A stretch of 64,000 nucleotides of DNA, from NCBI RefSeq assembly GCF_003711265.1, contig NZ_CP024634.1, forward strand, positions 1,550,001 to 1,614,000, given 5' to 3'. This stretch comes from Bathymodiolus thermophilus thioautotrophic gill symbiont (GTDB taxonomy: Bacteria; Pseudomonadota; Gammaproteobacteria; PS1; Pseudothioglobaceae). Under the pieces are notes generated by a model. It made no database searches. It was not told the DNA's origin and worked only from the letters and a program-made list of their open reading frames with translations. A program made the position numbers and the translations under genes. Below are positions 32,501 through 35,789 of the stretch, piece after piece. The stretch's first letter is position 1. Each line of letters opens with the position of its first letter.

Positions 32501-33400
32501 TACAACACTTTGTTTGGCGGTACCGGCAGAGACCAACTTTGGGCATTTGGAGAGGGCGCCTATATCACCGGCAACGAAGGCGATGACTATCTAGTGTCCA
32601 CTGGCAATTATGGCAAAATTCACGGTCACACTGGCGATGACATCGGCATTTTAATCGGTGCTCACAATGTCATGGACTTAGGCAAAGGTAATGACCACGG
32701 CAAAGTATTTGGCAACAAAAACATCGTTTATCTACGCGATGGCAACGACGAACTAGAAGTCGCCAGCCATCAGTCTTCTATTATGGCAAACGCCGGCGAT
32801 GATTCTTTATATATGCACAAAAACTCAAGCGACAACAAGATTGACGCAGGATCAGGTGATGACTTATTGTATTTAGGCGGCACAGAAAACAAAGTTACTG
32901 GCGGCACAGGCGCCGATATATTCATCGTTGGCAACGACAACATCTTTAGCACAATCATCACCGATAAAGACGATTACATCGCTTTTGATTTAGACAGTTA
33001 TCAAGACACCATGTATTACAAAAGCAACAACAACCTTTTGATTAAACACCGATCGTTAATAAAACCCAATAAAGCCGACAGCGATTACCAAAGCGACAAC
33101 ACCGGCGTTGACATCGCCAAACAATACCGCAACCAAGAAGGCAGCGTGTTAATTGAAGACTATTTTGCCAATAGCAACAGCAATGAAAGCGCAAAAATCT
33201 GCATCAGCATTGACACCAACAACGACCGCTATCACTATTTAGACAAGGCACAAATCAGTAAGTTAGTTGAATACATGTCATCCTTTGATTCCTTTGCTGA
33301 TACCGAAGGTGTGGCTAACTATAAAAGAGAGGTTAATCAATTGTGGTCTGGTGCGAAGGTTGGTTATAATATGCCCGAAGTTATGAAAAATTTAGTTTAA
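11513..33400 (+). CDS. rtxA: Giant MARTX toxin with Ig-like/lectin-like insert, kinase-like, C80 and GT44-like domains
   Basis: A single uninterrupted frame of 7295 codons. ATG 11513 follows a weak AAGG site 5 bases upstream. Order by residue: MARTX A-type repeats (about 75-325, e.g. GNIYFSGIGAYNKVERRG) and B-type repeats (325-975, e.g. GNIATKVGDGDVIVGMFG); polar linker; insert of eight Ig-like, six lectin-like and two F5/8-type-C-like modules (1225-3645); degenerate C80; intact C80 (His3941, Cys3979); kinase-like domain (4081-4243); C80 with Leu4442 for His, Cys4484 kept; second kinase-like domain (4576-4727); intact C80 (His4929, Cys4969); helical bundle plus TcdB-like glycosyltransferase (5050-5416; Trp5173, Asp5324, Asp5340); degenerate C80-like folds; C80 with Tyr6214/Cys6257; RTX repeats (6920-7137). 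Known MARTX proteins are usually about 3500-5300 residues, so this one is unusually long. Exported probably by the adjacent RtxB/D/E system. Confidence 0.9.
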   Translation: MGSIVNIFRSVVDSIVYFVTGSYVGDDGDNTLTALGFAVWGDGVYMHGGNDTVYAASLKLDVYDTWGDLSIYGAAGLMNINKSDWGNMSVTGLSGAMTLRHTGRSGNINFDGAAASNDVYRHGNTGNISFLGIGISNRVINDVKYGNIDFTGAGMSNVVERRGGERGTIHFKGAGALNKVTNTANQGNIYFSGIGAYNKVERRGISGNIVFTGAGFYNKVTNITHQGNINFRGIGGYNKVERRGGYKGNVFFKGVGIGNHVINTAEYGNTDFIGGGGANVVKHSANGNLSFKGIGIINKVDHTGDYGNMTFIGGGGGNFITRSGIKGNGDLTILGGGNIVTWSTDGKLKAKLGGFRLNKIDRYGRGDTNLILISLGNIVNVDVSKGDLSLTGIGIANIVTYKGHGTLSAELFGGANIITREGTGDSILHLLAGANVFTDFSTGNISGSLLGGLNVVTKDGNGDINISMYGGGNVLTHIGDGDIQTRMLGGANVITKSGNGDIIALLFGLANVVTHIGNGNVYLLMLGIGNIATKVGDGDVIVGMFGTGNVLTHVGNGMTAALMISTGANFFTKVGNGATLAVMFSLGGNIFTHIGDGPSAVLMIGGQANIFTKIGNGASVAIMLAGTANVFTHIGNGFSAALMIGGCTNVFTKVGNGTTLATMIGGGNIFTHIGNGFSVAFAVGEANIVTKIGAGNLITAAIGQANIVTHINLAGSSDGNTVSLVIGQANIVTRISSLADFSVTVSPLDAIVSDPVLERHRLFPRGDIFSAPQKFLESGFDALKATGAALLGSNNEGSMVTFAVGRANIITHVGNGAMLGVGIGDANVISKVGLGQTIQAGIGRLNILTSVGDNDSLQIGIGEGNLITKVGSGHSAMVAIGKANITTKVGDGFHVGLSIGKFNVNTLVGDGIAVNALIGKYNLNTRVGHGVNVAVMKGDYNINVRYGDGMNVALAAGKGNITVKIGDGDFYGAMIEIRTNKQSVTAKMKALMQGMLSNLKETAKSVLVSQTIGTVINGDEADTTKLRGTSHSTPKTKTEYTQNVNSANKDIDQSQYQDTDANEDSDIDTQSSKDKQTVNTLKSDTRVNEEDANHDAQTVTAFLNNNNNSLIPTQSQRQGQTHSTGLDELNQSGQSDYHNSYTQFGNTDKITNGANQDIENSKGGIDKSKSKTQQELNNVKQRNQKNQLHQQKEQQGASQRLGDAHLKNQEIGSKAIKQKGPALVAMKVYPTSQHPATKSVFEIGDKVMIALTMDRAMKYQEGKAKYAADSKVIINGLVFSLCANKGFADPSTNPDEITVKNTQLIFEHTVQINDAFTQGKSFAIQSFSDLIISGISDNDGYPPTFTNIIYPISLNNTIATKFDQRNLSVSGNTFQGYTISKESSDASWNTDAFSQESFVGDGYAIFTLNATSARKGLMLGLSTDNPDGSYKTIEHAVFIHNNKIKDVHNNNTKYTDLNYRYQAGDQIKIERHGTTIRYYHLDHNGNTLRILATQTGISATSALHIDTSIKDKNLTLTHVKLVKGLSNISPYTIDVHAPKPIADAWHIKGETSHTDNTSNTDNTGNTNNTSNTNNILTIGDKIKVTLTLNEAVTLAKVGSNKIMIAGKAFLLTGENNTSTNTLEFVYTIQANDTIGTKDFNIDNQYDITLTDVKDTDGNNIDFSSITSPIQFSKTSLDTNFDIGGGNRITRTNDTYEKTSGAGWNADVTSAKGFVNDGYVIAKIGALGKSMMLGLSSDDTDNSYGSIDYALYADGGIGSKFVIYENGDRKKDTGVAYAIGDYMKVVRSGTSIKYYHIKAADGPLAKGTLLYTSKKTSNANTQLFLDSAFLSVGAKLSAMQIFSNNHLPFSVDVYAPKPISTNAWQIDTTTADNNGVFTLGDKIKLTLTIDEAVTLAKVGSNKIMIAGKAFLLTGENGTVTNTLVFTYTVQINDKIDAQYFNISNKNDIILNNVTDSDGNNINFDSITYTTPVKLSNTSLDNNLTISSDKRITLTNGVYEKTTNAGWNSDVTSTKGFVNDGYVIAKIGALGKSMMLGLSSDDTDNSYGSIDYALYADGGIGSKFVIYENGDRKKDTGVAYAIGDYMKVVRSGTTIRYYHIKAADGLLAKGTLLYTSSKTSNANTQLFLDSAFHSIGAKLSEMQILSGNKPTLSVDVYAPKPTTNAWHIDCEPANSKGIFTIGDTIKATLTLDKRVTLANVGRNKIVVAGKEFLLTGTNGTVTNTLDFTYTIQANDKLIATSMRYDVLLTGVVDDKGNSVDMSNATSPVGLSNKLIDTDLVINTKPLIASFHSFVLPNLSTITHTDGVYEKILASNWNTNVTSAKGFTNDGYAIAKIGSLGKHMRVGLSSVNTNNSTHNMDYALYVSDNTFLIYEKGHYKKDTQVSYAVGDYIKIARSGSTIKYYHIKAADGALAKGTLLYTSNNTSNANTQLFLDSSLYGAGAKLSNMQIFSGSHVAFSVDVYAPKPTKDAWHISGTVNDQGAFALGNEIKITLNIDEAVTLAKVGSNKIIIAGKEFLLTGTNGTVTKTLEFAYTVQLNDKINSAFLIDNKDDIVLTDIKDTDGNSIDFGNLSNGIDITPNSQNLALNNKGLATITTNITRWYANNTNSNIQRMTDGNTRANGALDYATHPKNADGKHILFDFKGVNYNNGSFKLYNRKILTSRINGSVVEFLKDGVVVSIRTINDAGNVIEITPSSDIVFDQVKLTFSGDLQNFREVEIFGKNASLSIDAGAPEPLKHNAWRINRDIADSGGAFTVGNEIKVTLRLDEAVTLAKVDSNKITIANKDFFLTGTNGDTTKTLTFTYTVQANDNINAEDFNINSKKDIVLNDIKDTDGNNINFSSITGAVSLANASLNTDFVIGGNNRITHINGVYKKTANANWNADVASTKGFVNDGYVIAKIGASNKKVMLGLSSNNSNNSYDSLDYALYADPGTNKTLIVYESSERIYCTGVTYAKGDYMKVVRSGTSIKYYHIKAADGPLAKGTLLYTSKKTSNANTQLFLDSAFHDVGATLSEMQIFSGNYSALSIDVHAPKPITNAWHTNSIPNNSTNDNDNDNNNDTNDNNTKKSKNISKGVFTLGDQIKVTLTLDKRITLANVGKNKVIIAGKEFLLTGVNGKITNILEFAYTVQVNDKIDTAFHINNKNNDIVLIDIKDTDGNNINLNKVPNSIDIIPNIQNLSLSKQGLATISTNVSSWYTDDAATNIQRMTDGNTSASGALDYATHPMYADGKHILFDFGAANYSNGSFKLYNRESFTNRINGSVVEFLKDGVVVLSRTISNAGNIVTITPATYVIFDQVKLTFSGDAQNFREIEIFGKNSNLSIDSGAPEPLKNNAWHINRDVADSNGEFNVGDEIKVTLTLDEAVTLAKVGSNKIIIANKAFFLTGTNGTTTNTLEFTHTVTINDQINAKDFDIDNKNDIILINVKDTHGNNINFSNITRSIELANIPLDTNFNINNSNANTNDNTNNDSNNNSNNIIHTGNLYEKTANTGWNTNITSAKGFTDNGSVIVKIGSNNKALMVGLSTNNSNNNNNNDNNPTTSFAIHINNTGNINAIYENNQCVKEFPTDQYLYSAGDYLKIERDNTTINYYLIKANDQATKGTLLYTSSQILSANTKLFSNSALHDIGAQISNIQMFDDNKSSLSIKAKMSTSTTNPLGDNDTFDQTSGNYQLNNNSRTGTSSNNNNPNNPNNPNNPQNTQEEQNTQTAQKWFKPTINHHFFQNLPSSQAPQIFIITGLSNANVDLAMQLKTKHDIVIYYNTTTNQIEYLYGQENDIEVTHIEYHIIANGKSINTLVEDTLNNTYTVNTDDDPDDDIDTQAIVAQLQQAITTNRANTRLHANWLTRHSFTKRGLPFTPTPTTPNTQPSTQPNPQSTQKTSKYQSNIIVQNSNDPTVIEAANALFNKHPTTSILVKFDQNGNLITLKGAPYTPTGDTRINFVDHGTNLSQEGAQSLANKAQTLHQTYSNTNTNIKRIALVGCSTDGANQDLTRNFAKTIYNNTPALKSAEITGRHGDIQINPDGTKTMVVGGEKMIYQWNADLDIVTQQTEESKRVAEVLSGLKLGGASSKGASGIPNTLTSKQVNTEHILGEGMYKTAYNFENKPELLVLLLKSNCNLSNIKEEEKWLKQLDALGIKTPKRYKQIKFVDKSNKPKTVRHGLVMQKIKGAQDVRLAYKYLATPPKVLDNSNNKTLEDIKHLQKIFAKKPNFSVSDFQAVIAEDGQLYIIDPMGVDTHPSGVNHASQLDALQTFEQHILWRHKRFTSKTLNHIIYVDKQLWESPDDALKQQMLSDAQKDKNKVIVAYDVATGQKEVVHQPSGNQNLTFDTVEVIARDTQIQNVNLKKDCLDFAKKQGWGQSKYSVFRVNTPEEYETLNLKSNGKNKHDIILSIGKDKVTNDATESLHRKHPENSMVVTLNERGKLVFPGGKKFIPDSSVRINIVGLPEELEKVGAERLANYTDEIVKFYKIDSVGSHAYLNRATLVGCNNKKLSKNYAEQLYTREYLRGTSVTDRSIDMQINADNPEATSDHEQKIIHNWDYDSNTTVWETESSEDVDEILKNLKIGLDDTPPVDMPDLLDYNDIGKRLGKSSMKTTFALVNYPHLLFLQLNIDTLAKVKKLESEVAWMNKMQELGIKTPKYHKVVAVMDQDNQNHYGILAEHIRDSEVIKLDSPDLMKNEYITKRTLNDIQNLSDKFEQNPELYIPDLQMLMAKDGQLYVFNPESDNPPMARPDSRVRQGMREANVRGLKMLSEKATLFLRGFNENNRMHAIFVDDTLLKKDPKLKEKLINKAKKQQDLAVFSYNIEGKFVKPIMLYQPDNPQLIDRIEVMSDRVDHFPSQKNMFRLVEGMPSISNDMIFRCRPAENFSNYRTNIIVQHGNSDTAIKAAQDLANKHPDNSIIVHFDADNKLVTADNELYTPNGNVRLSFVDHGENFVTDESSMDELVDKVKQINDTYGNENTYFERIALVGCDTNSVRKGLTKDFARAVYNNIPTLRNADITGRTGEVQVNDDGTKTMKTGGAKTVYSWRNGDIVSKTEDAKTTADTLKNPLGLTIIDFISERIYELELSTAPTRTPAESEFHRILSGCRDYVNAFDYKDMSAQEKISFFQGVKEKLSNFADTGTPPPSMQTHIATFDNFVVEAISRSEHRIRMNDKFPVTITKGNKIPNIIHYVWTGGAMPEPYLENIKAIGRQNDKLVVRLHYDPNALLMNELKIRMKAYVDNNLPITGNRMYEAVKLTKKFSNYCGDRDLSSDIVKRFMIDELGVPRAEVNEVEEKINKYWSDFPESNPRLELAPILFDDAELSGMKKAYQFELKNGSMAGASDAVRFSVLHTEGGIYTDVGLIFNRIDQDNILHNYIKKFPEHGFPRKQAIGTFHSAYPFMSNNNFLVAAPHSKFTGTLVQDISEAYNGIISNRVERVRRSYGGNQVLDQYSTSIVPLGEFYLEHINHLSKQPLKEHIIDTRGSWQSSWNTEGIEFIVLIVDTENLSDVQRRGLVDSIEGNIDGYNNDTYKIVVLDSHAVINPVRREIVEHMNPFFTVQKVPTKSDNVSINYPALFERSRRIIVHDDNNNFEPMLTKFSDVVERKESSEFNKTIEGVVSDRCFQVFLFDDKENFKQTIRDLAPDISRENYVALVYDEANQRYNALDNHVFKFKDGDRLKVNFIGELNNLDDATEVQSRIFSAENALPQIEIRKHVKETRVVLSKDIGFNRSLFKIKGTFLNDLKLYAHKGTVTIHAQNDEDKSNVTILMNNKTGHLVAQDNETLLWKALAEFDRNALKVKESRVGKSDKNSLNKYHNIVIQSGDPWRVASYHLAGDTNFKGDTSIVQVSDSGFRTIYGTPSSLITGDVRIIFAFDDSDYIIGNMKGISKALNSNVKIKDIHFINSMDSSALQKPDAQASYMEQVLRIAHRYKDAKIYMQQDLQSNKHILRNYSFELPYVPSNSSSRYEKKIIFKVSNDSDIDKYADKLTISYPNISYIATLDPITGGVRLYDSYGNVVTDANIHGEYEIHVLGRVADLRRMNSAGLSDHIINLQKSINVEPQKVINIKLTACSTKESASSDLLFDTGSYALNTAHQLIRYNPKLSLTKKNTNIIIGTNKNGITTTTTNTAHLAETTPHQDTPLHNWADLSQEQINKLTTEAQKPQPSLANHDHQVLIQTEADGNVRDSTFRLASKHPAQTTIVQMQKDGTHQVVYGLDLEDITGKVKMVAVGYGREKDGAQTMGGRTADELSANITELNRALAGNADIQRISIVGCNMESDNPTDNNDSQYGRRMVEKLSQSNIKAPVAVRSSYVAVDENGRKLTSNTGAGNWMHKDSAAKTVYSLGATGAVVSRVYNDEGTLIKYNGRRLNEDLDNDKSTQGAENQETSDKHAQGQGQGQGQSESETETTKQKLDDIDKRQTDFANSVNQNKLRRLPNGNAPANNDNENTKTGGMSAPALNVQIDIGGGDHASLFGGSTNVDVKVGNGAHHTLMYGSNNVLVSIGDIGDSSRFVEIGGYRALEGVQILIGTKNVVVNHGVRNDLIIATDPSFPMIPFVNPFDGSANILGSLQGMADISNSGQNALWSWKKTKKFATSMSSLDRTSDTNYEKILISGGQNAVSDRGLKYDIEMALNKQANNFMQRESKRQQAKQNFKEHISNFSLNLTIGGQGSDILIGNGNFSFMFGDTFSSVLDTTVASLFGIMQQGYTLDGQPKTTFTYTPSNVKTKLINGILNGMASQAKDITFGDILGYKYTNFGHIYKAVANTPDLSLSNLLKELLGTVSDTFSNSITALSEPERIVKALVAGGESFKDMGENTLDALGIKDKDKDDDDNNDDDNNNDNDENNKDENNNTNTGDNDSESKKNKSNKAFGFSGLKLPSLFNMFTPNLIKTLSSLPELAETLSSSISTDSANIKDKALELFSDIGFMSNDGDLFFNIGAQNFAWGGDGKDLFALMGTNNNVWGGKGDDVAYVIGEGNTISGNQGDDSAVYVGQNHMFIGGEGDDIGVASGRYNTLFGGTGRDQLWAFGEGAYITGNEGDDYLVSTGNYGKIHGHTGDDIGILIGAHNVMDLGKGNDHGKVFGNKNIVYLRDGNDELEVASHQSSIMANAGDDSLYMHKNSSDNKIDAGSGDDLLYLGGTENKVTGGTGADIFIVGNDNIFSTIITDKDDYIAFDLDSYQDTMYYKSNNNLLIKHRSLIKPNKADSDYQSDNTGVDIAKQYRNQEGSVLIEDYFANSNSNESAKICISIDTNNDRYHYLDKAQISKLVEYMSSFDSFADTEGVANYKREVNQLWSGAKVGYNMPEVMKNLV
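11740..14440 (+). repeat. MARTX N-terminal A-type and B-type glycine-rich repeats
   Basis: 11740-12490 has about 20-residue units of the form GNIxFxGxGxxNKVxxxG; 12490-14440 has units of the form GxxNIVTHIGNGxxxxxMxG. These are the two N-terminal repeat classes that define MARTX toxins and are thought to form the pore or portal at the host plasma membrane. The block is interrupted once around 13720-13910 by a non-repeat loop. Confidence 0.85.
15185..22450 (+). repeat. Alternating Ig-like and lectin/jelly-roll-like modules inside the second toxin
   Basis: Eight Ig-like copies (core GDKIKVTLTLxEAVTLAKVG) begin near 15240, 16240, 17145, 18050, 18960, 19775, 20740 and 21555. Six beta-rich copies with GYVIAKIG...MMLGLSS...KYYHIKAADG lie near 15613, 16560, 17470, 18400, 20095 and 21935. 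Two copies resembling F5/8-type-C (discoidin) domains (QRMTDGNT...HILFDF...VKLTFSGD) lie near 19240-19690 and 21030-21480. Some copies are nearly identical in DNA (16600-17000 and 17500-17900), indicating recent duplication. Carbohydrate binding or adhesion is inferred from the folds suggested by these patterns. Confidence 0.75.
23146..23640 (+). other. Intact C80 protease domain opening the effector region of second toxin
   Basis: NIIVQNSNDPTV, FVDHGTNL (His3941) and ALVGCSTDG (Cys3979) give a complete C80 His/Cys pair. It sits directly after the adhesion modules and before the first kinase-like domain, a position where autocleavage would free the effectors. Near 23590 codon usage changes abruptly from C-ending to A/T-ending codons. 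Confidence 0.72.
23755..24240 (+). other. Kinase-like effector domain (first copy in second toxin)
   Basis: A glycine-rich-loop-like start (ILGEGMYKTAYNF), a hydrophobic strand LLVLLLK with a candidate catalytic Lys, a Glu-rich helix, a hinge-like GLVMQKIKG and a C-lobe segment SDFQAVIAEDGQLYIIDP (compare the HxD...DFG region of kinases) together suggest a small protein-kinase-like fold. The catalytic HxD is not evident, so this may be atypical or inactive. Related copies lie at 25238-25690 and at 3-480 (partial). Confidence 0.45.
25238..25690 (+). other. Kinase-like effector domain (second copy in second toxin)
   Basis: Starts DIGKRLGKSSMKTTF and carries MNKMQELGIKTPKYHK and PDLQMLMAKDGQLYVFNP, aligning along its length with the first kinase-like copy and with the truncated copy at the left edge of the window. 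The glycine loop is weaker (RLGKSS) and the final DP is NP, so this copy looks further from a canonical kinase. Confidence 0.4.
26660..27760 (+). other. Second copy of TcdA/TcdB-like glycosyltransferase domain
   Basis: IIHYVWTGGAMPEPYLENI (Trp5173), AGASDAVRFS (Asp5324, Arg5327) and GGIYTDVGLIF (Asp5340, then Gly5342) reproduce the motifs of the copy in the first toxin, again with Gly in the second DxD position. Flanking and internal sequence differs substantially from the first copy, unlike the block just before it (26120-26625), so the two enzymes have had time to diverge. Confidence 0.7.
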
Positions 33401-33421
33401 TAAAATAAGGAAAATAAAAAC

Positions 33422-33715
33422 ATGAACAATAAAAATATATTTGTAGATACCGTTAGTGCCATTAATGTCAACAATGGTATTGTTAAGATGCAGTTAGTCG
33501 CTCAATCCTCTGAACAACAGGCTACCGACAACGATGATAAGCCAAAATTTGACGACCTAGGGCAGATCACTATGCCGTTAAATGGTTTTTTATATATGCT
33601 AAGTGTGATCGAAGGGTTAATGCAAGATGATAAAATGAAAGACATGATTCAGCGCTTTCAAACGGCGGGCATTATTCCAACCGAGCAAGATATTGAAAAA
33701 GCCCAGAAGAAATAA
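33422..33715 (+). CDS. Small protein of unknown function in the rtx operon
   Basis: 97 residues, acidic, no signal peptide or membrane helix; I do not recognise the family. The N-terminal half looks beta-rich (FVDTVSAINVNNGIVKMQL) and the C-terminal half helical (MPLNGFLYMLSVIEGLMQD). It starts 21 bases after the giant toxin stop, with AAGGAAAA before the ATG, and ends 19 bases before the ABC transporter gene, so it is very likely co-transcribed. Vibrio MARTX loci carry a small unknown gene (rtxH) and the acyltransferase rtxC next to rtxA; this protein is too short and unlike an RtxC acyltransferase. A chaperone or accessory role in toxin export is possible but unproven. Confidence 0.75.
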   Translation: MNNKNIFVDTVSAINVNNGIVKMQLVAQSSEQQATDNDDKPKFDDLGQITMPLNGFLYMLSVIEGLMQDDKMKDMIQRFQTAGIIPTEQDIEKAQKK

Positions 33716-33734
33716 TTTTCTTTAACGAGTTTCG

Positions 33735-35789
33735 GTGTTGCAGCCAGTTTACCAATCAATTTATACGCTATTCCTGCTGTTAAGAGAAGAGGTTCTTGGT
33801 AAGGACATCCTTATTCAAGAAAGTAAAGATAATGTAGTACCTGATAAAAAAAAACTACATTCATTTGCCAAAAAGAATCTATTAAAACTCCAGTTTAGCA
33901 AAAAAAAATTATCGGTTAAAAAGTTACAAAAAAGAACGCCCTTTATTTTCTTTACCAAAGAGGGTCAGCCTTCTGTCGTTGCTAGCCTCTCCAAAGAGGG
34001 GGTTCTAATTCAACGCCCAGGCAAAGATCCCGCTCAATTTCAATTATCCGACATTCAAAAAGTCTGGGGTGGCGAAGTTATTTTTGTCAAAGACACTGCT
34101 AAATTTGGACTTTGGTGGTTTGTTCCTGAGTTTTTGCGTTATCGAAATACTTTGTTAGAGATTGTTAGCTTTTCTTGTGTTTTGAAAATTGTGGCATTGA
34201 TATTGCCATTGATTTTCCAAGTAGTTATTGACAAGGTGGTGGTTAATAACGCCTTGTCAACCATGATTATTTTATTGGTGGCGTTACTTAGTGCCAATAT
34301 ATTTGAAATTGCTTTAACGAGCATACGCGAATATTTGTTACTGCATACTGCTAATCGTATTGATATTGGCTTAGGGGTGCGTTTATTTAAGCATTTAATA
34401 CATTTGCCTATTGCCTTTTTTGAAAGTAAATCTGTTGGATTGTTGGTGAGTAGGGCGCAAGAAATTAACAGTGTGCGTGAATTTTTTACGGGTCAAGCAT
34501 TATTGAGTGTTATTGATTTTGTGTTTTTATTTATCACTTTTTTTGTCATGTATTACATTTCCCCAAAAATAGCCTTAATAGTTGCTACAACCGTGCCATT
34601 TTATTTTATTAGTGCTTGGTTACTGACGCCAAAACTGATTAAATACATTGAATTGTCATTCAGCAAAGGCGCCAAAAATACTGCTTTTTTGACAGAATCT
34701 ATCGCCAATAGTGAAACCATTAAAAGTATGGCGTTAGAGCGAGTTATGTTAAAACGCTGGAACAAGCAAACCAGTAGTATGGTCGGTGTGAATTACGATT
34801 TACAGAAATTAAATACCTTTGCCTCGCAAATGGTGAGCATTTTTTCAAAAGTTGTGAGTGTGCTGGCTTTATGGCTGGCTGCCATTGAAGTATTTGCGTT
34901 AAATATGACAATTGGACAATTAATTGCCTTTAATATGCTATTATCTATGTTTCAGCAACCCCTTAACCAACTCACTTCATTGTGGCAAGAGTTTTTACAA
35001 ACCAAAATAGCAGTGGAACGATTGAGCAGTATTTTAAACACACCTGCTGAGAAGAAAAAACACCAAGCCTCGCATAAATTACAAGGAAAAATTGAACTTA
35101 GAAATGTGTCTTTCAAATACACGCCTACCAGTAATTTAGTGCTTGAAAATATTAATTTAACCATTGAAGTTGGTGAAAGTGTGGCATTGGTTGGCGGGTC
35201 TGGTTCTGGAAAAAGCACGATTGCTAAATTGATACAAGGTTTATATGTTCCCGATTTTGGCGATATTTATATTGACAATGTTAATATCAACAAGATAGAT
35301 GTGCATTCATTAAGAAACCAAATCGGCGTTGTTTTGCAAGAAAATTACCTTTTTCAAGAAAGTGTGCGTTTAAATATCGCCCATAAAAACCCAACATTAC
35401 CAATAGAACAAGTGATTGAAGCAGCAAAAACCTCAGGCGCTGATGAATTTATTCGCAAAATGCAATTGGGCTACAATACTGAAATTCAAGAAGGTGGTAA
35501 GTCTTTATCAGGTGGACAAAGACAAAGAATTGCATTTGCCAGAGCCATTATTGACAAACCCAAATTACTCATCTTGGATGAAGCAACTTCTGCCTTAGAT
35601 GAAGAGTCTCAAGCGTTAATCCGTCAAAATATGACCGCAATATCGCACGGCAAAACGGTGATTATTATTGCTCATCGTTTGTCCACTATTCGCTCTTGCG
35701 ATAGGGTGGTGGTTATTAATAAAGGCAAAATAACCAACATTTTAACAGGCGAAGATAAAGTCAAATATTTAGCCCTTATACCCTCATGA
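33735..35789 (+). CDS. rtxB: Type I secretion ABC transporter, RtxB/HlyB family
   Basis: 684 residues starting at GTG. Order: a degenerate N-terminal C39-like (non-peptidase) domain, a transmembrane region (about 135-410), then an ATPase domain with Walker A GGSGSGKST (487-495), signature LSGGQ (591-595), Walker B LLILDEAT (Asp615-Glu616) and H-loop His647. Canonical catalytic motifs are intact. It powers export of RTX proteins from the cytoplasm with RtxD and a TolC-type outer membrane channel. The preceding small gene ends 19 bases upstream and the HlyD-type gene overlaps its stop by 4 bases (ATGA). MARTX systems are distinctive in having a second ABC protein, RtxE, which is also present here. 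Confidence 0.93.
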   Translation: MLQPVYQSIYTLFLLLREEVLGKDILIQESKDNVVPDKKKLHSFAKKNLLKLQFSKKKLSVKKLQKRTPFIFFTKEGQPSVVASLSKEGVLIQRPGKDPAQFQLSDIQKVWGGEVIFVKDTAKFGLWWFVPEFLRYRNTLLEIVSFSCVLKIVALILPLIFQVVIDKVVVNNALSTMIILLVALLSANIFEIALTSIREYLLLHTANRIDIGLGVRLFKHLIHLPIAFFESKSVGLLVSRAQEINSVREFFTGQALLSVIDFVFLFITFFVMYYISPKIALIVATTVPFYFISAWLLTPKLIKYIELSFSKGAKNTAFLTESIANSETIKSMALERVMLKRWNKQTSSMVGVNYDLQKLNTFASQMVSIFSKVVSVLALWLAAIEVFALNMTIGQLIAFNMLLSMFQQPLNQLTSLWQEFLQTKIAVERLSSILNTPAEKKKHQASHKLQGKIELRNVSFKYTPTSNLVLENINLTIEVGESVALVGGSGSGKSTIAKLIQGLYVPDFGDIYIDNVNINKIDVHSLRNQIGVVLQENYLFQESVRLNIAHKNPTLPIEQVIEAAKTSGADEFIRKMQLGYNTEIQEGGKSLSGGQRQRIAFARAIIDKPKLLILDEATSALDEESQALIRQNMTAISHGKTVIIIAHRLSTIRSCDRVVVINKGKITNILTGEDKVKYLALIPS

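Noticed and set aside
33422..33715. 97-aa gene as RtxC acyltransferase
   Set aside because: RtxC/HlyC proteins are about 150-170 residues with a conserved His/Asp pair; this protein is shorter and shows no such pattern.
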